Assembly (NCBI RefSeq): GCF_003258705.1
Contig: NZ_CP029480.1
Span: forward strand, 248,001-312,000
Direction of reading: 5' to 3'
DNA length: 64,000 bases
Origin: Arcticibacterium luteifluviistationis
Lineage (GTDB): Bacteria; Bacteroidota; Bacteroidia; Cytophagales; Spirosomataceae
Below the pieces are notes generated by a model, which worked only from the letters and a program-made list of their open reading frames with translations, had not been told where the DNA came from and made no database searches. This document shows positions 44,700 to 53,471 of the stretch, piece by piece. The position numbers and the translations under genes were made by a program. How positions within the stretch are numbered: the first letter of the stretch is position 1; each line of letters starts with the position of its first letter.

Positions 44700-44936
44700 T
44701 TAATATTCTATCAGTTTATTAAAGTCTTCTGCCATGTCTTTAAACCGCTGAATTACCTTAGCATAAAAAGCATCAGTCATCATATCTAAGACTTCTTGGT
44801 CTCCGCTTACATCCATTTCTGAAACTTTATAGACCTGCTCTAAAAGGCCAGCTTCAAACTTTATGATATATTTGTTGTTAAACAGATAAAGGGAAGTTTT
44901 ACAATAAGGATTAGGAATGTCTTTGACAAATCTCAT
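44700..44936 (-). CDS. Small conserved-type protein, function unknown
   Basis: A 78-residue soluble protein ('RFVKDIPNPYCKTSLYLFNN' at the start, 'FKDMAEDFNKLIEY' at the end), first half beta-like and second half helical. An upstream extension to 45056 is open but lies in the neighbouring lipoprotein gene, so I use the ATG at 44936. Its start codon is only 4 bases from the start codon of the divergent lipoprotein gene, so its promoter must lie inside that gene. I do not recognise a named family. Confidence 0.65.
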   Translation of the reverse strand: MRFVKDIPNPYCKTSLYLFNNKYIIKFEAGLLEQVYKVSEMDVSGDQEVLDMMTDAFYAKVIQRFKDMAEDFNKLIEY

Positions 44937-44940
44937 AAGT

Positions 44941-45972
44941 ATGAATATTTTTAAAAAGAGCCTTCTGATGGCATCTTTTAGCATTTTAGCCACTTTTATT
45001 TTGGCCTGTGGGGACAAAAATAAGACAGAAGCAGCGGAGTTTTTTGAACGAGGCAATTTTCATTTTAAAAAAAATGAAACCGAGCGAGCTTTAGAGCTGT
45101 TTACAGAGGCTATTGATAAGGTCCCAGATTTTGCTGACGCTTATAATAATAGAGGTCTTTGTTTTGAAAAAATGGGAAATGTAGATAAGGCAAGAAATGA
45201 TTACCGTAAGGCGGTAGAGCTGGACGATAGCTTTAGTCAAGCCAAACTAAATTATGCCCATGCTTCACTCCTATTGGGTGAAAATAAAGAGGCTGAAAAC
45301 CTTTTAAATCAACTAGCTCCTACTTACACCGACTCTTCTCAATTCTTTGATTTACGTGGTAAGTTTTATCTTCAAAGTTATAATCCAGATAATGCTATTT
45401 CGGATTTTGAAAGGTCATTAACGTTGAGTCCAAATAACTTAGAAACGAAAACAAATTTGGGCTATGCTCTTTATCTACAAAGGGATTTTGAAAAAGCGAA
45501 AAAGACATTTTTGGATGTACTTTCTGAAGAAGAAGGTTTTGCATTTGCATTGAATAACTTGAGTGCTACATACGGGCAAATTGGTGATTGGAAAAATGCT
45601 TTAAACTATTCTGAAAAAGCAATAGATGCACAGCCAAATGAAATCACTTTTATAAATACTCATGCTCTGAATTTATTAGAGAACGGAGAAGTGGAAAAGG
45701 CTTCTGAGTACATTGGGCAAGCATTAAAATTGCATCCTGAGAACGCATATGCTTTACGGAATTCAGGCATATTAAAAACAAAAAGCGATAATAAGTTATC
45801 TGCAGTCAACATTCTATCTAAAGTAGAAGCAACAAATCCGGAGGTGGAATTTATTTACTATTACTTAGGTAAAGCTCAGCAAGCAGCCGGTAATAATAAT
45901 GCCGCCTGCCAATCTTTTAAAAGAGGTGCTTTGTTAAATGACACTCGTTGTAAAGCAGAAAAGTGTCAATAA
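44941..45972 (+). CDS. TPR lipoprotein
   Basis: A 343-residue lipoprotein. From the ATG at 44941 the signal 'FKKSLLMASFSILATFILAC' carries the lipobox ILAC, followed by a lysine/aspartate-rich start of the mature protein. Eight or so TPR units fill the rest ('GNFHFKKNETERALELFTEA', 'GYALYLQRDFEKAKKTFLDV'). An earlier ATG at 44917 would add eight residues before the signal and is less likely. Its partner is unknown. The end overlaps the convergent MFS gene by 7 bases. Confidence 0.82.
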   Translation: MNIFKKSLLMASFSILATFILACGDKNKTEAAEFFERGNFHFKKNETERALELFTEAIDKVPDFADAYNNRGLCFEKMGNVDKARNDYRKAVELDDSFSQAKLNYAHASLLLGENKEAENLLNQLAPTYTDSSQFFDLRGKFYLQSYNPDNAISDFERSLTLSPNNLETKTNLGYALYLQRDFEKAKKTFLDVLSEEEGFAFALNNLSATYGQIGDWKNALNYSEKAIDAQPNEITFINTHALNLLENGEVEKASEYIGQALKLHPENAYALRNSGILKTKSDNKLSAVNILSKVEATNPEVEFIYYYLGKAQQAAGNNNAACQSFKRGALLNDTRCKAEKCQ

Positions 45973-47198
45973 CCTGATTCCAAAATCTTCTCTTTTTCTA
46001 AAGTTTTACCAAGCCAAACAGATAAACCTACGGCTATTAATCCGATGACTCCTATCAGAATGAAATTTGCATTATAACCATACATCGCAACAAAGTCTAA
46101 GCCTAACTTGGGACTAATAATATGTGCCAAAGCAAAGGCCATGGAATAGAGTGCCATATACCTTCCTTCGTTTCCTGACTTGGCTCTTTTCATGGCAAAA
46201 GCATTGGTATATGGAAAGCCCACCATTTCGCCAAGAGTTACCAAAACCATACTGATGATTAGTATTCCGGCCCATACATCAATTACTAAAATAAAGAAAC
46301 TGATAGTGACTAGAATGGCACTGTAATAAATCAATTTAACTTCTTTTATTTTCTTTTTCTCTATCCAGTTAACCATCGGCATTTCAAATATGATAATGAT
46401 AAGTCCATTCAAAAAGAATAACATACCTGTATCAAACTCAGACAGACCGTAGTGCTCTTTATGGTAAAGAGGCATGGTGGTAAATATTTGAAAGAAAACC
46501 ACGCCTATTAGGAAACTAATAGCTAAGAAAATCCAATAGGCTTTATCTTTAAAAACTGCAGCATTTACATCTAAAAGCTTTATTTCTTCCTTAGTCTTTT
46601 TTACTGCTTTTATCTCTTTCACCAAATAGTTGAATAATAAAATGGAGACAATACAGGTAAGTCCATCAATCCAAAATAGCATGTTATAACCACTGCTCAT
46701 AATGATAATTCCGGCTACGGTAGGTCCAATTACAAAGCCTAGGTTAATTGCTAATCGAATTAAAGTGAGCGAACGGGTTCTGTTTTCCGGTCTAGAGTAA
46801 GTATTAAGCGAAACAAACATGGCTGGCCGAAACATATCAGCAATAGACATAACAACTAAAATACTGCCGCATAAACCCCAAAAAGAGGTAACAAACTGTA
46901 AAAGAATAAAGAGTACTCCTGATATCAGTAAGCTACCAATCATGACTTTATAGAATCCTATTTGGTCGGTGAGTTTACCTCCTAACCATGCTCCTATAAA
47001 GGAACCAACACCAAAGAAAACCATAATCCAACCCACCTCACCATAGGTAAAGTGTAAGTCCTCTTTTAAATACTTTGACAGAAATGGCAAAATCATTGTG
47101 CCAGCTCTATTAATAAAAGTTACCAAAGCAAGCCACCAAACTTCTTTCGAAAGTCCTCTAAAAGCTTCTAAGTATAAGTCTACCGTTTTCTTTAACAT
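45966..47198 (-). CDS. Major facilitator superfamily transporter
   Basis: A 410-residue membrane protein with twelve likely helices. 'GAWLGGKLTDQIGFYKVMIG' matches the MFS motif A region between helices 2 and 3, and 'YSRPENRTRSLTLIRLAINL' and 'GPTVAGIIIM' are like drug-efflux (DHA1-type) members. The substrate cannot be told. A hairpin with a T-rich tail lies directly before its start codon on the same strand, which suggests control of transcription or translation from the leader (inference). Confidence 0.85.
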   Translation of the reverse strand: MLKKTVDLYLEAFRGLSKEVWWLALVTFINRAGTMILPFLSKYLKEDLHFTYGEVGWIMVFFGVGSFIGAWLGGKLTDQIGFYKVMIGSLLISGVLFILLQFVTSFWGLCGSILVVMSIADMFRPAMFVSLNTYSRPENRTRSLTLIRLAINLGFVIGPTVAGIIIMSSGYNMLFWIDGLTCIVSILLFNYLVKEIKAVKKTKEEIKLLDVNAAVFKDKAYWIFLAISFLIGVVFFQIFTTMPLYHKEHYGLSEFDTGMLFFLNGLIIIIFEMPMVNWIEKKKIKEVKLIYYSAILVTISFFILVIDVWAGILIISMVLVTLGEMVGFPYTNAFAMKRAKSGNEGRYMALYSMAFALAHIISPKLGLDFVAMYGYNANFILIGVIGLIAVGLSVWLGKTLEKEKILESGY

Positions 47199-47212
47199 GC
47201 TATTAAAAAAGA

Positions 47213-47233
47213 AATCCAGCTGTGGGCTGGATT
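47213..47233 (-). promoter_or_regulatory. Terminator-like leader hairpin before the MFS gene
   Basis: Perfect 8-bp stem AATCCAGC/GCTGGATT; on the minus strand it is followed by TTCTTTTTTAATAG and, within 16 bases, the MFS start codon. Upstream at 47255-47330 (minus strand) lie TACAAGGGT twice, a GTCT/AGAC stem and a TATTCT-GTGA-AGAATA stem with a GNRA loop. Confidence 0.55.
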
Positions 47234-47424
47234 AAATAAATACTAAAAAATATTTTTATATCACCCTTGTACGCAGTTTTTACCAGTATTCTTCACAGAA
47301 TATCGTCTAAAGACCCTTGTATAAGTTGATTTGTTTTTCACCGACTAAAACTACTGATTATTATTAGACAAAGCAGAAGGTTGCTCTAATAATCTTTTAT
47401 CGGTCAAAAATTCGATCAAAATAA

Positions 47425-47457
47425 TTTGCTACTGGAAACAACTATTCTCTACTTTTG
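47425..47457 (+). promoter_or_regulatory. Promoter of the exported barrel-like protein gene
   Basis: -33 TTTG at 47425-47428, a 21-base spacer, and -7 TACTTTTG at 47450-47457. The leader is about 22 bases. Confidence 0.65.
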
Positions 47458-47485
47458 GGCGTCTTCATAAAAACAACAAACACAC

Positions 47486-48034
47486 ATGAAATCACTCCTT
47501 ATAGTATTGTTAGGTATTCTTTCTGCTTCATCTTTATATGCTCAAGAAGAAATCACCAAAGAAAAACCAGTTCAGATTCTAAGTTTACAGCCTATTGTCA
47601 TTGGAGCTTATTCTGAAAGTAGCGTTATGGGAATTGGTGTTTCTTATGAAAGAGAGATTAGCAATAAAATGGCTTGGCAGTTGCCCGTTCAATATTACTT
47701 TAAAGGAAATGGCTATGAAGGTTTTGGTATCTCCCCTACACTTAAACTGTATCCTTTTGGTTTAGACAGAACGGTGACTTGGAGCGTGGGACCGGGTTTG
47801 AGATATTCTCTGGTTAAAGACGATTACTATTATTATTCTCATGACAGTTATTACAATTCTTCTCGCTATGAGAATGCTGAGTTTGAGAGTGTATTCGGTT
47901 TTGAGGTTCAAAATGGTTTAGGAATCAATATTGACCGCTTTAACTTTGGTATAAACTCCTCACTAGGGCTTAATTATACACAAGGAATTACAGGTACCTT
48001 TATCAATACCATGACAATTGGTATTAGGCTATAA
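47486..48034 (+). CDS. Exported, barrel-like protein, function unknown
   Basis: A 182-residue protein with a signal peptide of 19-20 residues ('SLLIVLLGILSASSLYAQ') and a mature part of short beta strands ('GIGVSYEREISNKMAWQLPV', 'SPTLKLYPFGLDRTVTWSVG', ending 'TMTIGIRL'), which looks like a small 8-stranded outer-membrane barrel. A tyrosine/serine-rich stretch ('YYYYSHDSYYNSSRYE') forms one loop. I do not recognise a family. It has its own promoter and terminator. Confidence 0.75.
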   Translation: MKSLLIVLLGILSASSLYAQEEITKEKPVQILSLQPIVIGAYSESSVMGIGVSYEREISNKMAWQLPVQYYFKGNGYEGFGISPTLKLYPFGLDRTVTWSVGPGLRYSLVKDDYYYYSHDSYYNSSRYENAEFESVFGFEVQNGLGINIDRFNFGINSSLGLNYTQGITGTFINTMTIGIRL

Positions 48035-48057
48035 GAAAAGTACTTTTCGGATATAAC

Positions 48058-48089
48058 AAAAAAGACCTCTAGAAATAGAGGTCTTTTTT
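48058..48089 (+). terminator. Terminator after the barrel-like gene
   Basis: AAAAAAGACCTCT and AGAGGTCTTTTTT form a 13-bp stem with a 6-base loop; T runs on both strands, so it may also serve the minus-strand menD. Confidence 0.88.
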
Positions 48090-48159
48090 GTTAAAAGCTT
48101 GTTTTAGCGTCTACCAATTTTCTTAAAATCTGCTTGAAAATAGCCTATCGGTAGATAAA

Positions 48160-49803
48160 TCAAAAAAATGCTTTAAAAGCCTTCACATTCCCTTCATAAT
48201 CCGTAAAGAATTCTAAGATAGCTTTCTCATTCTTATTCAAGAATTCAGAAATATTTAGGTCTACTTCTTCTTGTTTTCTTATACTTAAATAAGCCAAACC
48301 ATATTCTTGAGCTATTAAATCAGCTTTATTGGGTTGTTCCGTTCTAAAGAAATCATTAAAGGCATCCTGTTTTTTGGGGCCGTCAATCATATTGAAGATA
48401 ATTCCTCCAGCGTTATTGAGAATTATGATTTTTAAATTATCTGGCAAATATCTATTCCAGAGAGCATTCTTGTCATACTGAAAGCTCAAATCGCCTAGAA
48501 TGCAGTAAACGTTTTTGTCTGTGGTCATAGCCTGCCCTACTGCCGTACTTAAAGAGCCGTCTATACCACTTGTGCCACGATTACAATAAATCATAACACT
48601 TGGGTCTATGAATCGCTGTAAGGCGTTAATATAGCGTATGCTCATGCTGTTTCCAGAGTGAATGATGCTATCAGCAGGTATTAGGCTTAAAAGCTTTTTC
48701 AAAATATGAAATTCAGAGAAAACTGGATTTTCAAAATAGGATTTGATATCTGTTTCGGCCTTTTTTTCTAAAGCCAACCAGGCATTTTTATATTCCTTAT
48801 CTATAATAATCGATTGACATGTTTCTAATTGCTCAAAAAACAAGGAAGGTTTTAATTCTACTTTTTTTGTTAAAGACCTAAAAGGGTCGATAAAAGAAGG
48901 ATTGTCCTGAATATGCCAATGCTCTTTTATTGCTCCATTTCGTAGCATTAGTTTTAATGACTTAGAAATTAAAGACATATCAGTGCTTATGAGCAAATCA
49001 GGATTTAAAACTGATTTATCAGCATGTTTTAAAAACTGGTCGTGATTCTTGATTTTACCGTTTGCGTTGGCAATAGTATCTGCTACTAATACAAAACCAA
49101 ATTTATCAGCAAAGCAGGCCGCATGTTTTTTGACCGTTTCATTATGTTGTTGGCCAATTACTAAAAGTCTTTTTGGGTACTTCTTTATGGTTTCTTTAAA
49201 AAGCTCTACATCAATAGTAGTGTTTGGCTTGTTTGGCAAACTACTCTCCCACTCTTGGCTAATTTCAGAAATCTTATCGGGATAAAAGGGTTCTCGAATG
49301 GGGATATTGATATGAACAGGTCCTAGTGGTTGAGATTGAGAAATATTTAAGGCTTGATTACTAAGGGCAGCGGCATTGCTTATATCCAGTTCACTTTGGT
49401 CTGGTGACCATGAAAAAGCCTTTTTTACATGTTTTCCATAGAGGTTTTCTTGGAAAATAGTTTGTCCATCGTACTGATGTACCCATTCTGGGGGTCTGTC
49501 GGCCGTTAAAACTAATAATGGAATTTCTTGAAAGTAAGCTTCGGCTACCGCAGGTGCAAAATTTAAAGCCGCTGTTCCTGATGTACAGATAATTACACTG
49601 GTTTTTCCCGTTTGTAATGCCATTCCCAAAGCCATGTAGGCAGCGGAGCGTTCATCTGAAACGCTATAGCATTTCAACCCTTTTTGACGGGTAAAAGCTA
49701 TGGTTAAGGCGGCATTTCTGCTACCTGGGCAAATAATAACATGCTCTACGCCTTTTTGAAGGCATAATCGGGCAAGTTGCTGAAAAGGTTCAAGTTTGGT
49801 CAT
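48160..49803 (-). CDS. menD: 2-succinyl-5-enolpyruvyl-6-hydroxy-3-cyclohexene-1-carboxylate synthase
   Basis: A 547-residue thiamine-diphosphate enzyme, the usual length for MenD. The N-terminal 'CPGSRNAALTIAF' is its hallmark; 'TSGTAALNFAPAV', 'TADRPPEW' and 'NRGTSGIDGSLSTAVG' follow, and the ThDP-binding region is 'CILGDLSFQYDKNALWN' to 'NNAGGIIFNMI'. It adds 2-oxoglutarate to isochorismate in menaquinone synthesis, so this organism makes menaquinone. The start codon lies at the base of the rpoD terminator hairpin. No other men gene is in the window. Confidence 0.95.
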   Translation of the reverse strand: MTKLEPFQQLARLCLQKGVEHVIICPGSRNAALTIAFTRQKGLKCYSVSDERSAAYMALGMALQTGKTSVIICTSGTAALNFAPAVAEAYFQEIPLLVLTADRPPEWVHQYDGQTIFQENLYGKHVKKAFSWSPDQSELDISNAAALSNQALNISQSQPLGPVHINIPIREPFYPDKISEISQEWESSLPNKPNTTIDVELFKETIKKYPKRLLVIGQQHNETVKKHAACFADKFGFVLVADTIANANGKIKNHDQFLKHADKSVLNPDLLISTDMSLISKSLKLMLRNGAIKEHWHIQDNPSFIDPFRSLTKKVELKPSLFFEQLETCQSIIIDKEYKNAWLALEKKAETDIKSYFENPVFSEFHILKKLLSLIPADSIIHSGNSMSIRYINALQRFIDPSVMIYCNRGTSGIDGSLSTAVGQAMTTDKNVYCILGDLSFQYDKNALWNRYLPDNLKIIILNNAGGIIFNMIDGPKKQDAFNDFFRTEQPNKADLIAQEYGLAYLSIRKQEEVDLNISEFLNKNEKAILEFFTDYEGNVKAFKAFF

Positions 49804-49831
49804 AAAAAAGGCACCCCGTTAAGAGTGCCTT
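49804..49831 (-). terminator. Terminator of rpoD, ending on the menD start codon
   Basis: On the minus strand AAGGCACTC-TTAACG-GGGTGCCTT is followed by TTTTTT and then the ATG of menD. It both ends rpoD and masks the menD translation start. Confidence 0.75.
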
Positions 49832-49903
49832 CAAATTTAACTAATATGTTTTAAACTCTTCGGACTCTAGGAATTAGTTAGTTCCTAAAGACATTGCGAA
49901 GGA

Positions 49904-50767
49904 TTAACCTAAATAGGCTTTCAAAGCTTTACTTCTAGAAGTTTGTCTCAAACGTCTGATGGCTTTTTCTTTGATTTGGCGTACACGCTCACGAGTCAAA
50001 TTGAATTTTTCTCCAATTTCCTCAAGCGTCATCGCTTGCTCACCATTCAGTCCGAAATAATACATAATAACTTCTGCTTCTCTCTGCGTAAGTGTAGAAA
50101 GGGCTCTTAAAACCTCTCTTCTTAAAGAATCTGCCATCAGTTCAGAATCCGGCTTTTCCTCCATATCATTCTCCAATACGTCTAAAAGGCTATTTTCTTC
50201 ACCTTGGACGAATGGAGCATCTACTGATACGTGTCTACCGGAAATCTTCATGGTATCAACCACTTCTTTGGCAGTTATCTCTAAAACTTCAGCAAGTTCT
50301 TCTGGAGATGGCTCTCTTTCGAAGTGTTGCTCTAATTCAGAGTACTTCTTTGAGATTTTGTTCAATGAACCTACTCGGTTCAAAGGCAAACGAACAATAC
50401 GAGATTGTTCTGCCAAGGCCTGAAGAATGGACTGACGAATCCACCATACAGCGTAAGAAATAAACTTAAAACCTCTCGTTTCATCAAATCTCTGAGCAGC
50501 TTTTATTAATCCTAGATTACCTTCATTGATCAAATCACCAAGTGATAGACCTTGATTTTGGTACTGTTTTGCTACTGAGACTACGAAACGTAGGTTTGCT
50601 TTTGTAAGCCTTTCAAGAGACAGTTGATCACCTTCACGAATTTTCTGAGCCAAGGTTACCTCTTCATCAGGGGTAAGCAAGTCCACTTTACCAATCTCTT
50701 GTAAATACTTATCAAGAGATTGACTCTCGCGATTGGTAATCTGTTTACTGATTTTTAGTTGTCTCAT
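49904..50767 (-). CDS. rpoD: RNA polymerase primary sigma factor (sigma-70 family)
   Basis: A 287-residue sigma factor with regions 1.2, 2, 3 and 4 but no region 1.1, the form found as the primary sigma in Bacteroidota. Visible parts: '[20 protein letters not shown]' (1.2), '[20 protein letters not shown]' and '[18 protein letters not shown]' (2), '[19 protein letters not shown]'-like region 4.2. It directs the enzyme to the -33/-7 promoters seen in this window. It is flanked by pnp (upstream) and menD (downstream) on the minus strand. Confidence 0.95.
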   Translation of the reverse strand: MRQLKISKQITNRESQSLDKYLQEIGKVDLLTPDEEVTLAQKIREGDQLSLERLTKANLRFVVSVAKQYQNQGLSLGDLINEGNLGLIKAAQRFDETRGFKFISYAVWWIRQSILQALAEQSRIVRLPLNRVGSLNKISKKYSELEQHFEREPSPEELAEVLEITAKEVVDTMKISGRHVSVDAPFVQGEENSLLDVLENDMEEKPDSELMADSLRREVLRALSTLTQREAEVIMYYFGLNGEQAMTLEEIGEKFNLTRERVRQIKEKAIRRLRQTSRSKALKAYLG

Positions 50768-50812
50768 ATTGCTTTATTTGTTTCGATCCTACTTAAAATA
50801 CTTAGCGATAAT

Positions 50813-50842
50813 ATATAAGAACAACACATGTTGCTCTTATAT
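50813..50842. repeat. Near-perfect inverted repeat between pnp and rpoD
   Basis: Fourteen-base arms (ATATAAGAACAACA / TGTTGCTCTTATAT) with one wobble position and a 2-base spacer. There is no T tail, so it may be an operator for rpoD or a transcript-stability hairpin of pnp. Confidence 0.5.
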
Positions 50843-50858
50843 TGTTCGCTTAATTTTG

Positions 50859-52997
50859 CTATTTCGATTCTGGTCTTTCTGGTCTAGGAAGTAAAACCTT
50901 TCTAGAAAGTCTGAATTTACCGGTTTTTCTGTCTACCTCAGTTAACTTAACTTGGATTTCTTCACCCGACTCAAAAACACCATCCATAGAAGGAAGACGC
51001 TCCCAAGAAATCTCAGAAATATGAAGAAGACCTTCTTTTCCTGGCAAGAATTCTACAAAAGCACCAAATGGCTGAATAGACTTAACTTTAGCATCATATA
51101 CTGTTCCTACTTCAGGAACAGAAACAATACCCTTAATTCTACCAACAGCGTCGTCCATGCTTTCTCCGCTGGTTGCGAAAATAGAAATAACGCCTTGGTT
51201 ACCTACTTCTTCAATATTGATAGTGGCACCTGTTTCACGCTGCATTTCTTGAATAACTTTTCCACCTGGTCCGATAATCGCACCAATGAATTCTCTGTCG
51301 ATAGTCATTTTGTGAGCTCTAGGAGCATGTGACTTCATCTCAGTTCTTACATTTGGAAGAGCAGCATTCATTTTTTCTAAGATGTGTAACCTTCCGTCTT
51401 TAGCTTGTGCTAAAGCTTGCTCTACAATCTCAAAAGATAGACCTTCTACTTTAATATCCATTTGACAAGCTACTATACCTTTTTCAGTACCAGTAACTTT
51501 AAAGTCCATGTCACCTAAATGATCTTCATCACCTAAGATATCAGATAATACCGCCCATTTTCCAGACTCCGTGTCTGTGATAAGACCCATTGCTATTCCT
51601 GAAACAGGAGCTTTAATAGGAATACCAGCATCCATAAGTGATAAACAACCAGCACAAACAGTAGCCATAGACGAAGAACCGTTAGATTCTAAGATGTCAG
51701 ATACTATTCTTACCGTGTATGGGTTTTCTTCTTCAGATGGCATCACTTTAGCAAGTGAACGCTGAGCCAAGTTACCATGACCAATTTCTCTTCTAGAAGC
51801 ACCTCTGTTAGGCTTTACTTCACCTGTAGAGAAACCTGGGAAGTTATAATGTAGGTAGAATTTAGAGTAACCATTGAACATTGGTTGGTCAATAAGTTGC
51901 TCGTCTAATTTTGTTCCTACAGTTGTAGTAGAAAGAGATTGTGTTTCTCCTCTTGTAAACAAAGCCGAACCGTGAGCACCAGGAAGGTAATCAACCTCGC
52001 ACTCAATTGGTCTAATCTCTGTCAATTGTCTTCCATCTAAACGCTTACGCTCATTAAGAACTAAGTCTCTAGATGCTTTATATTTTACGCTAGAGAAGTA
52101 TTTACGAACCAAACCTAAGTCTGTGTCGTCATCTTCGTTTTCTGATAATTTGGCTAAGTAAGCATCAAGAATAGCTGCATAGCCTTCTTTTCTGCCATCT
52201 TTTCCAAAACCAGCTGCTCCAATAGCATAAACCTCATCATAAAGGTCTGCTATTACTTTAGCTTCTAAAGCTTCGTCGTTAGTTTCATGAGAGTATTCTC
52301 TCTTAACAGTAGAGCCTACTGCTTCAGCCAATGCTTTTTGAGATGCACAATGTATTTTAATAGCATCATGACCAACTTTAATAGCTTCAATCATTTCAAG
52401 CTCAGAAACTTCGTCAGCTTCTCCTTCTACCATGTTGATATTTTCGGCAGTACCGGCAATAATCAAATCAAGGCTAGCTCCAGCTATAAGTGATTTATCA
52501 GGATTGATAACATACGCTCCATTTATTTTAGCCACTCTCACTTCTGAAACTGGACCATTAAATGGAATATCCGAAACTGCTAGTGCTGCAGAAGCTGCTA
52601 ATGCCGCAAGTGCATCAGGAGAAACTTCAGGATCGGCAGATATCATAGAGATCATTACTTGAACGTCTGCGTGATAATCTTTCGGGAAAATTGGACGTAA
52701 AGCCCTATCAACTAATCTACAAATTAAGATTTCATTATCTGAAAGTCTTCCTTCTCTTCTTTGAAAACTACCAGGAATTTTACCTGCTGAGGCAAATTTC
52801 TCTTGATAATCTACTGATAATGGAAGAAAGTCAACGCCTTCTTTTGCTTCAGTTCTTGCTACTACTGTAGCCAATAACATGGCGTTACCACAACGTAAAA
52901 CTACCGAGCCGTCTGCTTGACGAGCTAACTTTCCAGTTTCAATTGTGATGTCTTTACTACCCGGTACTTGGATAGTTTGTGAATGTACTTTAAACAT
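50859..52997 (-). CDS. pnp: Polyribonucleotide nucleotidyltransferase
   Basis: A 712-residue PNPase of usual length: two RNase PH domains ('[20 protein letters not shown]', '[20 protein letters not shown]', '[13 protein letters not shown]', '[13 protein letters not shown]'), then a KH domain ('[16 protein letters not shown]') and an S1 domain ('[20 protein letters not shown]'). It degrades RNA 3' to 5' with phosphate. It lies after rpsO as in most bacteria. The leader hairpins at 53013-53036 and 53092-53119 may serve termination or autogenous control. Confidence 0.95.
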   Translation of the reverse strand: MFKVHSQTIQVPGSKDITIETGKLARQADGSVVLRCGNAMLLATVVARTEAKEGVDFLPLSVDYQEKFASAGKIPGSFQRREGRLSDNEILICRLVDRALRPIFPKDYHADVQVMISMISADPEVSPDALAALAASAALAVSDIPFNGPVSEVRVAKINGAYVINPDKSLIAGASLDLIIAGTAENINMVEGEADEVSELEMIEAIKVGHDAIKIHCASQKALAEAVGSTVKREYSHETNDEALEAKVIADLYDEVYAIGAAGFGKDGRKEGYAAILDAYLAKLSENEDDDTDLGLVRKYFSSVKYKASRDLVLNERKRLDGRQLTEIRPIECEVDYLPGAHGSALFTRGETQSLSTTTVGTKLDEQLIDQPMFNGYSKFYLHYNFPGFSTGEVKPNRGASRREIGHGNLAQRSLAKVMPSEEENPYTVRIVSDILESNGSSSMATVCAGCLSLMDAGIPIKAPVSGIAMGLITDTESGKWAVLSDILGDEDHLGDMDFKVTGTEKGIVACQMDIKVEGLSFEIVEQALAQAKDGRLHILEKMNAALPNVRTEMKSHAPRAHKMTIDREFIGAIIGPGGKVIQEMQRETGATINIEEVGNQGVISIFATSGESMDDAVGRIKGIVSVPEVGTVYDAKVKSIQPFGAFVEFLPGKEGLLHISEISWERLPSMDGVFESGEEIQVKLTEVDRKTGKFRLSRKVLLPRPERPESK

Positions 52998-53012
52998 CTA
53001 TTAATTTTTATA

Positions 53013-53036
53013 TCGCATTTTCCGCTTTCGATGCGA
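53013..53036 (-). promoter_or_regulatory. Hairpin in the pnp leader
   Basis: TCGCAT/ATGCGA arms enclose a 12-base loop 16 bases before the pnp start. In other bacteria the pnp leader is cut by RNase III and PNPase represses itself; this hairpin could play such a part. Confidence 0.4.
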
Positions 53037-53091
53037 CGATTTTATCCTATTCTTATTCCGCGGGGATACATAACACGTTTTAAAACAAAAA

Positions 53092-53119
53092 TGGGGAACT
53101 CCATCAAATGAAGTCCCCT
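53092..53119 (-). terminator. Terminator or attenuator between rpsO and pnp
   Basis: On the minus strand GGGGACTTCAT and ATGGAGTTCCCC form a stem with one bulged base, followed by ATTTTTGTTTT. It lies 11 bases after the rpsO stop. Confidence 0.75.
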
Positions 53120-53129
53120 ATTCTTTCTA

Positions 53130-53405
53130 TTACTTACGAATTCCTAATTCAGCGATAATTGCTCTGTAACGAGTAATATCCTTTTTCATAAGATATTTTA
53201 ACAAGCTACGACGCTTACCTACTAATTTCAATAGGCCTAATTGCGTTGAGTAATCTTTTTTATGCTTTTTCAGATGCTCAGTTAAATGAGCAATTCTGTA
53301 AGTGAATAATGCGATTTGTGATTCTGCTGAACCTGTATCGCTGTCTTTCTTTTGGAAGCCTTTTGAAGAGAATATCTCTTGCTTCTTCTCCGAAGTTAAA
53401 TACAT
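53130..53405 (-). CDS. rpsO: 30S ribosomal protein S15
   Basis: A 91-residue S15 (89 in E. coli) with '[20 protein letters not shown]', '[20 protein letters not shown]' and '[19 protein letters not shown]'. It binds the central domain of 16S rRNA. Its promoter is at 53447-53454. The classical rpsO-pnp order is kept, with a hairpin between them, so pnp would be expressed by read-through or from a second start. Confidence 0.97.
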   Translation of the reverse strand: MYLTSEKKQEIFSSKGFQKKDSDTGSAESQIALFTYRIAHLTEHLKKHKKDYSTQLGLLKLVGKRRSLLKYLMKKDITRYRAIIAELGIRK

Positions 53406-53446
53406 AAGATGTTAACCTAGATTTATGGTAATAAATAAAACAGCTG

Positions 53447-53454
53447 CAAAGGTA
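53447..53454 (-). promoter_or_regulatory. -7 element of the rpsO promoter
   Basis: On the minus strand TACCTTTG, an exact TAnnTTTG, 41 bases before rpsO; the -33 is weak. Confidence 0.6.
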
Positions 53455-53471
53455 CAATAAAAACGACCTAA

